This document shows, piece after piece, positions 47,577 to 60,183 of a stretch of DNA of 64,000 nt. The notes under the pieces were generated by a model. The model had not been told where the DNA came from, searched no databases, and saw only the letters and a list, made by a program, of their open reading frames with translations. The first letter of the stretch is position 1, and each line of letters starts with the position of its first letter. The stretch spans positions 411,398-475,397 of the forward strand of contig NW_001799355.1 of the NCBI RefSeq assembly GCF_000165425.1, written 5' to 3'. The stretch comes from Paramecium tetraurelia (taxonomy: Eukaryota > Ciliophora > Oligohymenophorea > Peniculida > Parameciidae). A program made the position numbers and the translations under genes.

Positions 47577-48472
47577 ATGCAAGAATCAGAAACAAATTAA
47601 GTAAGCTAATTTGAAAGTGAAGATTAATCTAATCCAGCTTGTCCCAATAAACCTATAATTCCTTATCTTATTCAAAAAAGCTTTGTTTAAAAATCTGATA
47701 ACGCAAGTTATCTAAATTGGTAATAGCCAGACTCAAAAAGAAATAAGTCATCTTTAGCTATGATTGGAACTACTTACAGTAAATTAAAATCGCGTGAATG
47801 CTGCGATTAGTTTGAATAAATAGCAACTGCTCAAAGAAAGGCTGTCCAAAATTAGATTCAAACAATGACTCAATTGAATTAGCTAATTCTAGACCATTCT
47901 AAGTTATTGGAAGATATGATAGGAAAGAAGAAAGAGGAAGCAGAGAAAAATAAATCATTATCTGATTAGTCTGATATTCAAAAAGAGGTTTCTGAAAAAG
48001 AAAGGAAATTTAAAGAATGGAAAGAGAATTGCGAAAAAGAAATATCATCAAATTAATAAAGGGATCATAAAATAAAGTAATATTGAATTAATAAGTTAGA
48101 GAGTTAAGGAAAAAGGCAGCAGAACTCGAGGAACAATCATAAAAGTCAAGCTATACTATTTCTTTATCTTAAGAAGTTGAAACTTGGAAAAATAAATACA
48201 TCAATCTCACAAAATAGAATGATGAAACATAAAAAAAATTAAAAGAATATGAGAATGAATTAGAATAACTGAAATAAAATTAGTCTTTGAGAGATAGCGG
48301 TGTTTAAGTAAGATAATAAATGTATGATAGTAATCAACAACTACTGTTACCACAACCAGAAAAAGAGGAACCATTAAGCTTGCAGAACAGATTTAATAAT
48401 GATTAAAATTTATAGATTTCTAATCATTTTGAATAGATTAAATTGTTCTAATATTATTATTTTAATTCTTGA
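47577..48472 (+). CDS. Coiled-coil protein, tandem paralogue B
   Basis: A 290-residue protein with one 23-nt intron (48077-48099); exactly 291 codons. It matches paralogue A: CCDQFEQIATAQRKAV against CCDKLDELSQQY, KERKFKEWKENCEKE against DRQIQEWEEKFNKEK, and EVETWKNKYINLTKQNDE against the KNQWKNKFITLNKQ block. The C-terminal part is Gln/Pro-rich. Its stop is only 18 bases before the next ATG, which is tight even here, so the 3' end should be treated with some caution. Confidence 0.65.
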
Positions 48473-48490
48473 ATTTGTAAATTAGTCCAA

Positions 48491-50609
48491 ATGTAATAGC
48501 AATGTGAATGCAAAATTGAGGGTAACATGAATGTTTAAATCATTGGAATATGCTTGAATAGAGATTGTTCTGAAGAATGGTTTTGTCAAAATTGTGTTAA
48601 AAATCATGATGGCCATGAAAAGGATCTTCAGAGTGGGGATTAAATGGATCAACTACTTTAATAATATAATTCAGCTGAATATCAAAAGTTTTTAGAAGCT
48701 GATGAAAAATTTCAGAAGCTATAAGAATATTACAATAGAGTCTTGTAAGGGAATCAAAATGATGTTAAAATGTTGGATAATCTACAATAATTTATTATGG
48801 AAGAGAATTATTAAGGTATTAACAAATATTTGGATTAATTCAAAGAGTATAAATAACAGATAGATAATAACAAACCAGGTAATGCTGTTACATAGTAATT
48901 TTAGCTCAAATATTTAAGGTATTGGAGAGTCATTTAAATCATTTAAAAAAATTAGACTTTTCAGATTTATTTGAGGATGAGGCCACCCGAAAAAAAAAAG
49001 AAAAAATAAAAGAAATTCTTGCTTAAGGTATAAGATTTTGCTGATTTCTGTTAGCAAAATAGTTATTTGACACTCAAAATTTTAATGAGGCATTATAAAT
49101 TTTGGAACATTCTATGGAAATAGATAATGAATGCATAGAACCACTACTTCTCAAAAGTATTGCTACTTTGAATTATATTTAGTTTAGACTTTAATTTAAT
49201 TAGAATTATTTGAAAATTCCATCAATCATTGCAATTAATTAATTAAAATAAATAGATAAAATTTTGAGGTCTCCTTTTTGAAGAGTATTTATTGTTAGAT
49301 TCATTTTAGGTATTGCATTGCTTTTAATTCCAAATTATGATGAGTTTGAAGAGGAACTTTAAATTGCTCATAAAAATTCCCCTTATAGATTTTACTGCTT
49401 GATACTCAATTTAATTGAAGAGCTAGAAGAAAACTGCACTGTAGTTAAAGATTTCATTTAGTCATTAAATTTTGATTTAAAGAAATAACTACAATCTTTA
49501 ATAATAAACAATGAAATCCCATGTATAATTCTTATATTTTATCTAGCTTAAACTTTAAAATAATAAATGTCAATCATAATTCAAATCATTAAGTTAGTTG
49601 ATAAAATTGATTTAGAAAAAGCCCTATTTTAGTTTAACTAAAGTAACCTTCCTATTTGAATTTAGATTTCTAAGTATTTGAGGATTACTAAAAGCAACAG
49701 GATTTGGACTTAAGACCTAATATTGATCCCAATAAATGGTAAGAAATTCTAGATTATCTTGACGTAAAATGCAAAAACTAAGATTTTACTTAATAGCACT
49801 CTGATTAATTTCAAGATCAATTCTCTAACTTCATAAATGAAACGCCAGATTAATTATAGTATAAAATTATTGAAGACCATTAGAGCTCAAAAATAGATTC
49901 AACCTAATCAGATGAATCTAGAAACCCAAAGAGATTTTGCTAAATTTATAAATGACACAATCCAACCTTAAGACAGACCTAAATCAGAATCATAATTATA
50001 ATAAAGCAATAGATCCTATAAATAATTGCAATAAGATAATAAGCCATAGAATCAAGGAATATGCAAAATTTAGGAAAATCTTTGCAACGAATACTCAAAT
50101 TAAAAGGTTGAACGAAAGAGTATGAATAAGATTATATTAAATTCCATAGGTGTAAAGTTAGATGAAGTTAATCGTTTGAATGAAGTTTTAAAATATACTG
50201 ATAAGTAAATACTTTACAATCAAAATGTCTCTTATAATTATTATAAGAAAGGTAATACTAAAAGAATTTTTAGCTACTATTCTCATTAAATTAGATTCAT
50301 TAGAAATTGCTCTACAGTTTATTGATTAAGCTATAAATTTGAATAATAAAGAAGATAAGTATTATTATCAAAAAGGTTCATTTAAAAATATTTTATAGCA
50401 TTATTGTTGAGTTCTCTTGGTCAATTTTTATAAGCTTTATAATTATTTGATTTTGCAATAGAAAGAAATCCAAACAGAGGATGCTATTATTATGAAAAAG
50501 GTTAAATAAAGACATCATTTTAGGAAAAGCATTACAGAAATTGGGTCGTTAAAATGAAGCTGAAAAATAATTTTAATTAGCTAGTGCAATGGAAAAAAAT
50601 GATAATTGA
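48491..50609 (+). CDS. B-box-like zinc finger plus TPR protein
   Basis: A 632-residue protein with nine introns of 22-27 nt; spliced length exactly 633 codons. Residues 1-45 have zinc-ligand spacing like a B-box: CECKIE, ICLNRDCSEEWFCQNC and KNHDGHEKD. A helical linker follows, then TPR-type helices (AKQLFDTQNFNEALQILEHS), a central helical region, an acidic/Gln-rich spacer, and C-terminal TPR repeats (SLEIALQFIDQAINLNNKED, GQFLQALQLFDFAIERNPNR, GRQNEAEKQFQLASAMEKND). TPRs bind peptides and assemble complexes; the zinc finger suggests TRIM-like or scaffold use. Two C-terminal introns begin GTT rather than GTA. Introns in the TPR part fall at the same codon of each repeat. Confidence 0.8.
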
Positions 50610-50701
50610 TGATTAAAATGTTCAAATAATAAAAATAATTTTTAATAGTCATCAAATTTGTGAAATTATATTTCATTATTTCTATTTCCACATGAATAAT
50701 G

Positions 50702-51415
50702 ATGTCAATTATTTTATAATCTATAAATTAAATCAGATCAACAATCTGTTAGAATGAAATTTAGTTAAAAACTATCGGAGGAACAAAATTAAAAGTTGTA
50801 TGTATTGCATTTAATATAGTAAAGAGAAGTTTATGATATAATTCGACGTCATTAGTAGGAATTATTATAAATAATAGAGTCATTGAAAGAAAAAGAATTA
50901 ATCTTCCCTAATTTATCAAGAAGCTAACTTTCTAGAGAGATAAAGTAATCAAATCTCAATTATAGTTAATTCAAATCTTTATTTATTTATTAGAAAATTA
51001 ATTCGCAGAAAATGTAACGAAAGAGACTAAAATTTATAAACTCATAAATTTATAAGAAATCACTAAAATAAAATTCAAATATTCACTATAAGCCTTACAC
51101 CTTAAGGCAATATAAATTGCTAAATTATAGCCGATTTTAAAGAACCCTGGTCAAGGATTAGGTACAACATTATATATTGAAAAATGGGAGTAATCAAATG
51201 ACAAAATGAATAGGATGTTTGAAATGCAGAATATCTACTATAATGAGGTGATAAAATAGGTGAAAAATTGGAGCATCGACATTTTAAGAGAAGAATACCT
51301 ATAGGTTAAGTAAATAAGTAGCTGTTAGGCAAAGAGGATGGAATTTGCAAGGTCAATTTAAAACGAATTTTAATCCATTAACCAAAAAATCCATAAGATT
51401 AAATAATTGTTCTGA
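50702..51415 (+). CDS. Helical protein, family unknown
   Basis: A 222-residue protein with introns 50798-50819 (22 nt) and 50855-50877 (23 nt); 223 codons spliced. Sequence is mostly helical with a short basic-rich start (REVYDIIRRHQ), RINLPQFIKKLTFQ, a conserved-looking loop LKNPGQGLGTTLYIEKWEQ, and a C-terminal coiled-coil region ending KIHKIKQLF. A further intron at 51409-51431 would extend it to 51537, but this would overlap the next gene by 50 bases and adds AT-rich filler, so I chose the nearer TGA. Confidence 0.6.
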
Positions 51416-51487
51416 AATAATGAATTGCTAGAATAAAATTTGAAAAATTAAATTCTTAAATAATATATAGATAAAATGAAGTGATGT

Positions 51488-52177
51488 ATGATATGCATAA
51501 AGTTTAGACTCACCATTCATTTAACTTTGAATATTGATTTAGGCAGGTTTTTATTGCTAGTATTTCCATATACTTTATTCATAATATATAATGAGTTTGT
51601 AGAATTGGATGAAACTGTTTTTTGATTTTATGTTTTATCAGTTACTTATCTTGTTGCTCTAGGGGAGCAACTAGAATTATCAAACAAAGGCTACAATTGG
51701 CGAGGATGCTTCATTTTTTCTAGATCAACTGACTAACCCAGTTTAGAACGAATGATATATTTATTTTCTAATTTATAAATTGCAATACATTTTTTTGTGG
51801 TTGTTGGAGTATTTGGACTGATTGTTGTTGGAAGTTTAGGAGAAGAGCTTCCATTAGAGTACTATCTTTCAATTACCTTCTTTTAACTCTACATCATGTT
51901 AATACTTTTTCTCGAACTAATGACTTCTTATCTAATTTTGATTTATTTTAATACGTTTAAAAAGAACCTTGCAATAGTTTATCATTATTAGCATTAGATA
52001 GCCGAATATCCTTATATTTCTTTAAGATTGTACCAGCTAAAGTACCCTTTTTTCCTGGTCTTGTTCTCTCTAAAATCTGTTGATGTTAATAGCTTACAGC
52101 AGTAATCATTTGGGTTCGATAAAATGTTGGCTAATCTCCTTTTTCTGACCATTGGAAGCTCAATTTATATATCATGA
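51488..52177 (+). pseudogene. Multi-pass membrane protein frame broken by one TGA
   Basis: Starting with MICIKFRLTIHLTLNIDL, a single frame runs 229 codons with about five hydrophobic segments (RFLLLVFPYTLFIIY, FYVLSVTYLVALGEQ, IAIHFFVVVGVFGLIVVG, LYIMLILFLELMTSYLILIY, LANLLFLTIGSSIYI). One TGA at 51623-51625, codon 46, interrupts it in the middle of a hydrophobic stretch (VF-stop-FYVLSV). No GT-AG intron of suitable length removes it. A Trp-to-stop change (TGG to TGA) is the simplest explanation. Family not recognised. Confidence 0.55.
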
Positions 52178-52860
52178 AATCTTTGATATTTAGAAGTCAC
52201 CATTTTATCACTTATTTCGTGAGTTGACTAACACCTTATTTTACTTGTAGAAACCTATTTCAAAGTATCCAATTCAAACGAATGATTGATTTTGTTAGTT
52301 TAATTATTTATCGATTTGTGAGTTGGAGTGGAATTTGGAATTGATTCTAAATCTTAAAGTACTCGTTTAGAAATGAAAGTCCAATACATAAAATAATAAA
52401 AATTAAAAAAAATTAAAAATATATATATATGTCAATATTCATATTATTTCCAATCTATTTCGCACTATTGTAAAACATACTATAATTTTTGATGCATTAA
52501 TCACAAATGAAAGAGATTTCTTATTATTATTTATAAAATTATTAAAATAACTGTGTGAATGATTTGGAATTTACTTTTATTACAAAACTAAAAGCTTTTT
52601 TCGAAATTATAGTACAAACGAAATATTATATTCAAATAATAATAATATAATACAACCAAACTAATCACGCGTTAATTAAATTATACTTTATTTTTTTATA
52701 ATTGCTACAAGCAATTCATGGTTGACTTGTTATTATTACCAAATGGTTTTGTTATCATATAAGCTTAAATAAATTTGAAGCAAATTCAAATATATCACTA
52801 ATTTGACTATGATATTTCCAACATGGTATTTTTTCAACCTTAAATTTAAAAATTTAGTCA
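52178..52860. other. Intergenic, AT-rich
   Basis: No supported gene on either strand. Confidence 0.5.
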
Positions 52861-55260
52861 TAACGTATAAAATAAGAGATAGGAGGATGAACTAGTTTAT
52901 TCAAATTAGAATCTAAGAGAGTTTTATTATTTCTTATTCAAAGAAGTGCTTATAGATTTATTTTGTAAATGCATCAGTTTCTATCGATTTTAATACTTAC
53001 AACCTAAGTTTATTTACTGGATATTCTACTAAGCTATTGAAAATCAATCGGGAATTGATAACAGATTTTGCTTTCAAAGGTTTCAGGTCCTCATACAATA
53101 TTTACTCCGTAAGTTTTAATTATTTCATTTTCCATTAAATTTAATTTCATATAGTTGCTTTCCTAAATCTGAATGTATACTGTAATCCCTAAATGTATCT
53201 GAAGAATATGATTACTTCTGAAGATAAATATTATTTAATGTTGGGATTATATTTTATCCTATGCTAAACCTATATATTTTGTTTATCATTTCCTACTTCT
53301 TCATTTAAATTAATCTCAATATAAAATAGGAATTTCCTTGTTTAAGCCTTTATCATTTATATTAAGATACTATTTTGTTGTGAGTCCTTTGGAACTAATT
53401 AATTAATAATTAAAAAAGGTTTAGAACCATATCAAATGATGGCCAACTTAGGGGAAAATAGATGATCCTACAAAAATAAAAAGCACTGCAAATATTAATC
53501 TCAAGATAAAATCAATAATGAAATAAGCAGGCTCCTAAAAAGTTTTTCCTTTGTTTCACAAAAAAAAATATTATTTAAAGGAATCTATAAAATAATAGAA
53601 CTATTAAATACGTAATCTTTAATCTAAAGCTGAAAAAAGCACATTAACTAAAAAAAGGATACTTTCCTATTGAAATAATTGAAAATTAATACTTAAGCCA
53701 TAACCCCATCAGTTATTAGCTCTGGAAATGCAGGCGATTCAAACTTTAGCTTGAAAATTAATTAATAAAAAATTATTTTTCAATCATAGAATCACCATCA
53801 TTGTTGTCATAAAAATATTCCTTAAAGTCAATATCACTCTAAAGAAATTCCTTATATAAACTAATAATTCAGCTTCCTAAGAGCAAAAATTGACTCATAT
53901 AACTCCTACTGACGATTTCAGGAAAAAATAAAATGTAATCAATTCAAAGGTATTTATATGTTATTATAATATCAATTTTAATTTTAATGAATTAAGAAAG
54001 AAATGTTCTTCTCGAGAGCAATTATTAGATAAATAAGATGGTAATCTTTCTTGTTGTTTGTGTGTGCTGAACCAATTTCTTTTTATAATAGATCTAACTT
54101 CATTAATTAGCATTACAGAATTCCTATAAAAAATGAAATATTTAGATATTTATTTTTCAATCAAAGTATAATATTTTCAACGTTTATGAACAATCAAGTT
54201 CTACGAATTTAAAATCGATATAAAATCAGTTAATTGGTTATCTTCTGAACAATTAAGATCCTATAAGCATAATTCTTCTTCATCATCAGATTCTATACTT
54301 GTAATACTTAATCTTTAATTAACTCTTGTTAATTTAACTTCCATTGAACTTTATTCTCTAATTTCCAGTATCGTTCTTAGACTAGGCAGCGGCTTTTACT
54401 TTCCAATCTATTTAAATTTTGCTTTTTCATTAACAAACCAATGATGATTATTTAGATCTTATAAATCCTTTCGTTTAAGAGGATCTGGTTGAATTAAATA
54501 TCATAATAAATCCATCTAAGAAATGCTTAATATTGATTTCTCTTACAAAGCCTATTCTTATCTCAACCTTAGAAAGGGAATTAATCATTTTTTTAAGGAA
54601 ATTAAACATTCCATAATTTCATTTCTGGAGGTACCCATTACTTTAGCAGTTTCTTTCTAATTTAAGCAACTCCTATTTCTTCCCTGTATGTAAAATTAAT
54701 CAATACTATTTTTAACTATTCTAAAGAAGCAGTTCTCAATAGAATTATATTCTGAGGAGTTATCTAAGCATGATATAAAATTTGCTTATGCAAAAATTTT
54801 GCAAATTGTATCAACTAAAAATTATGCTTGATATTAAATAGAATTCAATACTAAGCCCTAAGCAAGCAAGGATGTTTTAAACTCATCAATATGTTAACTT
54901 CATTCATTATCTTTTAATGCAGTAAAGAATAAATAAGTTTATCCAAGTTAATTGCTTAGTTTTTTAAGCCTTAAGCACTAAATTCTCATTATTCAATTCT
55001 AGTCTTTTATATTGAACAAGTAGAAAGAATTAAGAATTATTTATCCTAGATAATCATATTAGGATATAACTCCAATTTCTACAATACAAATTTTTCAAAT
55101 TCTAAATTGAATGCGTAAATCTCAGTTTATAGAAGATAATCATTTTACAGTAGAACTTTCGGTAAAGGCTTCATATTGGATTATTGCAATTCAAAACTTA
55201 GAAAAAGCATCTGTAAAATTTAAGAGCCATCCGAAGTCATAAGAGGAATCGTGATTTATA
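52861..55260 (+). pseudogene. Region of gene remains, membrane/Gln-rich
   Basis: Protein-like stretches alternate with TGA and frame changes: hydrophobic segments near 52900-53350, a Ser/Gln-rich part near 53650-53940, and longer TGA-free stretches near 54360-55010 whose best reading changes frame (ELIIFLRKLN, KPQASKDVLNSS, ASYWIIAIQNLEKA). I could not assemble an intact gene with canonical introns. It looks like one or two decayed genes. A real gene with many introns that I could not place is the alternative. Confidence 0.35.
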
Positions 55261-55928
55261 TAGGTGTTCTATTTTCTTTTTTATATTTGCATAAATTAAT
55301 ATAAGTAAACAAGATATTATAGATTATTTAAATTTAGAATTCTTTTGATTGCTAAGTTTACCTTTTTTATTTAAGAAGGTTTAAAAACAACCACTACATT
55401 ACAAAAAAAACGAAAAAAAAAACCTCACTTTTAGATTGAAGGTAAATTAAATTTTTAAATCTAAGTAATCAATAAATTCAAGAACTCATATGGTTTTGAA
55501 ATTATTGATTTGTTTACAACTTAAATTTATTTTTAACTAAGAGAATGTTTTAGAGGAAGAAAGGACCTTCTCGCATTATTAATTTAAATTTAATTTTATT
55601 CAATATGAAACTAAAAATATGCTAAGATTTTATAAAATATACCTATGATTTTTAGTTTTTTGGAATTTGAATATGAGAAAGAAATTTTATTTAATAAAGA
55701 TAGAAAGAAATAATGGAATAAAAATGAAATCAACTTTAAAAAAACTCAAAGTCAGATTTAATATAATAACTACTGTTTCAAATGGAGAGTGAAATTCATG
55801 TGAAAAGGAACCAACTTTATCAAAATGAACATTCAAAAAATTTTAAATCTTTTTACAAAATAAAAATATTTTAATTGAGTAGGATAGAATATTTCAATTA
55901 TTTATAAGAATAAGTCGAACAATCTAAG
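55261..55928. other. Intergenic, AT-rich
   Basis: No supported gene. Confidence 0.45.
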
Positions 55929-56165
55929 ATGAATTAAATTTAGAATAAGAATAAACTTGAAGAAGCAATAGAATAATAAGAAGGATATATTTAGAAAAAA
56001 TCAGAAGATTCAGCCTAATCTTATTGTAAAAGATTGAATGAAAGATAGAAGCTAATTCTTGAGATGGCAGAGTATATCCCAAATTTTATTTTTTCATTTG
56101 TTATAATTTTGATTGAAACCAACCTAAAATAATTCAATGTTTTCATTGAGAAAATTAAAAACTGA
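55929..56165 (+). CDS. Possible small protein, 78 aa
   Basis: ATG to TGA in the ciliate code: MNQIQNKNKLEEAIEQQ, a Lys/Glu/Gln-rich helix, then a hydrophobic part with NFIFSFVIILIETNL. It resembles the start of a larger protein and is isolated in AT-rich DNA, so it may be a fragment or chance. Confidence 0.2.
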
Positions 56166-56225
56166 ATAAATTAATTTTCTGATGATTCTATCACAAAATT
56201 TGATTTAAATCAATTTCAGATCCAT

Positions 56226-59002
56226 TCAATATAGTTTATCACCCAGATTTTCATTTTTGAAATAGTCTAATGCCATCCAATTTCCAACTTTTTTGCCTTT
56301 TTTATAATCACCTTTACAAGTAACAAACCCATTTAAACCAAAACCGTCTATCAACTCAATCCAATTACCTATCTTAATGTCATCATCAAATGACCCACCA
56401 CCACTAAAACTATCAACATAATCCATTACATTTCTTTAAATTAATTGTCGAACATTTTGGAATACAAAATTTTCCATCTACCAATTTTTTTACTATTCTT
56501 ATATTCTCCCTAATAAACAACTTATGATAATGATGAAAATCCTTCACTCAGTTCAACCCACTCTCCAATTTTCATACCATCACCTTTTTCTTCATAAATT
56601 CCTCCCCCGCTAAAATATCAATATTCCCAATTATTTACATTTATTTTCCGCTAACAGATATATCCCATTTACCTATCTTGTTACCATTTTTATATTAACC
56701 GTTATATAAAACTTGTAAGGAATTCTAAAATTCATCACTCAACTGAATCCACTCCCCAACCTTCATAAAGTCGCTTTATTCATCGTATGTTCCACCACCA
56801 CTTAAAAATTAATCACTTATAATATTCTACATCAATTATGTAAAATAAGCAATGTCCCATCTACCAATTTTTGACCGTTTTTATAGTGACCAACGTAAAA
56901 AATCTAAAAACCATTCTAAAATCGATTGTTTAACTCAACCCATTTTCCAATCTTAATCCCTTCGTTATCATATGATCCATTGCCTCTAAATTTTGTATAT
57001 GAAGAAGATTACATCTATACTTTTGCTCCCTCATAATTCAAATAGATATCCCATTTCCCAAATTTTTATCATTTTTATATTTACCCTCGTATAAGACTTA
57101 GGATTAATTCCAAAACCCATCATTCAGTTCAATCCATCTACCAACCTTCTTTTCTTCTCCTTTTTCATCATAAGATCTTCCACCACTAAAAATATTTATT
57201 CCTTGTAATATTTTACATTTATAATCCTAACCCTGTTATATGCCATCTACCAACCTTTTTACCGTTTTTGTATTCCCCATTATATGTAACTCCACTACTT
57301 AATCCAAATCTCTCTACCAATTCAATCCATTTTCCAATCTTAATCCCATTGCCCCTTTCATCAAATAATCCTCCCCCCCCTATTCCATTATATGTTTAAT
57401 TTATTACATTAAAGCAAATTCTTCATCAGTAGTCCTTCTATATAGAAGATTCCATCTACCAATTTTTTTATTTTTTAGATATTCTCCTTAATAAATTACT
57501 TAAGAAAGATATTAAAAATCTTAACTTAACTCAATGCACTTTCCAATTTTCATACCATTGTTTCCTTAATCATATGATCCTCCCCCACTAAATCAAAAAA
57601 TTAAAATAATTTACATCTCCTTATTCTCTTTCATATTCCACCAAGTACTCCATTTACCAATTTTTTACCCATTTTTATACTCACCTATATAATAGATCTA
57701 TGAGTAATCCGAAATCTTATCATTTAATTCAATCCAGTTACCATTCTTTATTTCACTGCCTTCTTCATCATAGGAGCCACCCTCACTAAATCAATTTAAT
57801 ATATTACACTAATATTCCCCAAGCTACAGTATTCCATCTACTAACCTTTTTACCATTTTTATATTCTCCATTATAGGTAGCTTAAGACTTATTACTAAAC
57901 TCCTCGCTTGGCTCTGACCATTTTCCATTCTTTAGTCCCGGCTGTTTGTATTCTCCACCTCCACTATTTTATTATCATTTTAGTCATACATTTCCTAATT
58001 ATTATAGATATACTTCCATATTCCACTCCTAAATTCATTTACATATTCTCCACATTCATAAACTTTTGCATAACTAATACAATATTTATATTGATAATCG
58101 TAATAATTTTTTATCATTTCTTTCCACTTACCACTTTTATAGCCATCTTATGAGTACTCACCACCACAACCTTCACGATTTTCGCCCTTCCATAAAGCCG
58201 ACCAAAACCCAATTTTTTTCAAATTCTTCCCTACTTCACCTGCCCATTTAAGATTTTTTATTTATTAAAGATTTGTAAGAATTTCTGGCTTTTACAGTAA
58301 ATCATATTGTTTAACGCTTTATAATAATTATTTATACATCTAAAGGGTTTCACCTTAATAAATATATTTAGTTTCTCTTTAGGCTGAGTTTTGAATCTGG
58401 AAATTTGTTTTTATCAAAAATTAATCTTACTATTTCAACCCGACTTATTATTATATTTGTTCTTCTTACAAAATTGCTGAAAATTATGCATTAATGATAC
58501 GAATAAATTTTTCAATTTCAAATTTTAATGTTGATTTTAGTTAATCAAATAGATTATAATAAAATTCTTTTGAAAAGAGCCATTTATCGAGTACATTTCT
58601 CTCTAACATTTTCACCATAAGATCAAGATCTGAATAAGATGATTCCGATAGTGAAAATTAGGTGTTTATTAAATTGAGGTACACTTAAGCTTGCTTTTTA
58701 ATCGTTTCATTTATCCCTTAAATGGATTAATTTACATCTTGAAAGGCTTTCTTTAAGTTGATTTAAGTGTTTGCAAATAAAATTTTAAATTCTCGATGTT
58801 GTTTTACTTATTCTTAATCATTGGCGAGTTTATATGCATGGGCTTTCTCCTTGAGTTTTTTTGAAAACAAATCTATTGGAAGGTATTAATTCATCTCTCC
58901 TCCATGATCATATTGGCACTCTGGACAATATTTTCTTTAACAATTATGTCCAGCTATACAGATTACAGTTATTTCATTTGAAGGATGATTTGGGCAATTC
59001 AT
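56226..59002 (-). CDS. Zinc-finger protein with MORN-like repeats
   Basis: N-terminus MNCPNHPSNEITVICIAGHN then YCPECQYDHGGE gives a compact Cys/His zinc finger of B-box type. About 270 residues of helical, Gln-rich sequence follow. The C-terminal half consists of nine or ten repeats of roughly 55 residues, each with the elements GGGSYDEEG, IKIGNWIEL, a Tyr-Gly-Glu-Tyr-Lys-Asn-Gly-Lys-Lys core and GKW, which are MORN-like strands. The last repeat ends KVGNWMALDYFKNENLGDKLY before TGA at 56226. Each repeat contains an intron of about 23-27 nt just before its GGGSYD element. I placed several (for example GTATGA...AATAG near 57964-57989) but did not resolve all, so the exact protein length is not given. 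MORN repeats bind membranes or proteins; role unknown. Confidence 0.72.
56400..57990 (-). repeat. Tandem MORN-like units with internal introns, period about 190-200 bp
   Basis: Nine or so units that begin with a GGGSYD-type element. Each is preceded by a short intron ending TTTAG or similar. Spacing of the GGGSYD elements (near 56400, 56605, 56800, 56990, 57190, 57375, 57590, 57780, 57960) is regular. Confidence 0.7.
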
Positions 59003-60183
59003 AATTATTTAATTGATTAATTTCTATTACTATTTAAATAATACCAACTGAAAAGAATTGCTTTATATTTAATTTAAGGTTGTTGAGGAGACTCGTTTTC
59101 TATTATTAGGAGGAAATTTTTCGTATGACCTTGTATAATTATTTTGAGAAATATTATGAGGTATATCAAACAACTGACTATTTATAATTTTCTAAAAATC
59201 TCAATTCATTTTTATCTAAAAAAATTAAAATAACATAGTTTATTTCAGCAATAATAGTTTTTGTTTTGTGAACAAAATAATTCTACAAGGATTGTTTTAG
59301 AAAACAATTCGAAATATTAGAAAATTAATATGGTTTTAAATATTTGTTAATCATCAAACTTATTGAAGGAATCACTTTAGTCCAAAAACATACTTCTCAG
59401 ATTCAAATTAATATGCAGAAAACTCAAATTTTGATTATCCATAAATGAAGATGAAGTTCAAGTCATTGTTTTGTGGCGAAAATTAAAAAGATTTAGGTAT
59501 GAGATATGTGTTTGTTATAAAATATGTTTCTGTTAATAATGATAGATTCATTTTTTTACCTATCTTTAAATGTGATTTTTTTTGTTTAAGAGCAAAAGCA
59601 TTATTTATATCTCCTAGTTTACTTTGGAAAATAAATACTTGCAATAAGGAGAAATTGAGATTAAAAAAGTTTGCTAACCATGCTTCCAATACTTCTCCAC
59701 TATGATAATAGAAGAAAATACTAATTCACAAAAATGGATGGCACTTATTTGATTAGAGCTTAATAGAAAACTATTACATTAAAAGGAGAAATTAATAATC
59801 TAATTTAAATAAGTATGTAATTTTTATGTTGGAAAAATTATGAGTAGGATGGTTAGAAAATGTCTTCACGCGTAACAATTTAATGGTTTAACAAAATAAA
59901 TATTAGATATATATTAGACCTTATAAAAATACATTTTAAATAATAGTACAATAAATATGATATGATTTCATATTTAAAATTTATTTCTTTTTTTTTTTCA
60001 AAATTAATTTGTTCAACAAGTTCAAGCAATTCGTTACCATAAAAGGATGGAGGTTTGTTAAATGTAAGAGAGGGAATCGTGGTTGACTGGGGCTGTGTGA
60101 GTTTGTCGCTTTCCACACCCAAGCAAGTTTATTATGGAGGTTTTCTCTCAGATTAAATAATTGAATATAGTGTCAATCAGACA
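59003..60183. other. Intergenic with short protein-like fragments
   Basis: Mostly AT-rich. Two short fragments look protein-like on the minus strand: near 59500-59690 (GDINNAFALKQKKSHLKIG, flanked by GT...AG signals) and near 60000-60120 (PPSFYGNELLELVEQINFEK), the latter in a locally GC-richer patch. Neither forms a gene with start and stop that I can support; they may be relics. Confidence 0.35.

Noticed and set aside
51409-51537. Extra intron and longer C-terminus for the helical protein
   Set aside because: It would overlap the membrane-protein frame by 50 bases and adds only AT-rich filler; the stop at 51413 is simpler.
59483-59705. Two opposite-strand ORFs of 68 aa
   Set aside because: Isolated, with no start context or continuation; only a weak protein-like fragment remains, so they are noted as intergenic.
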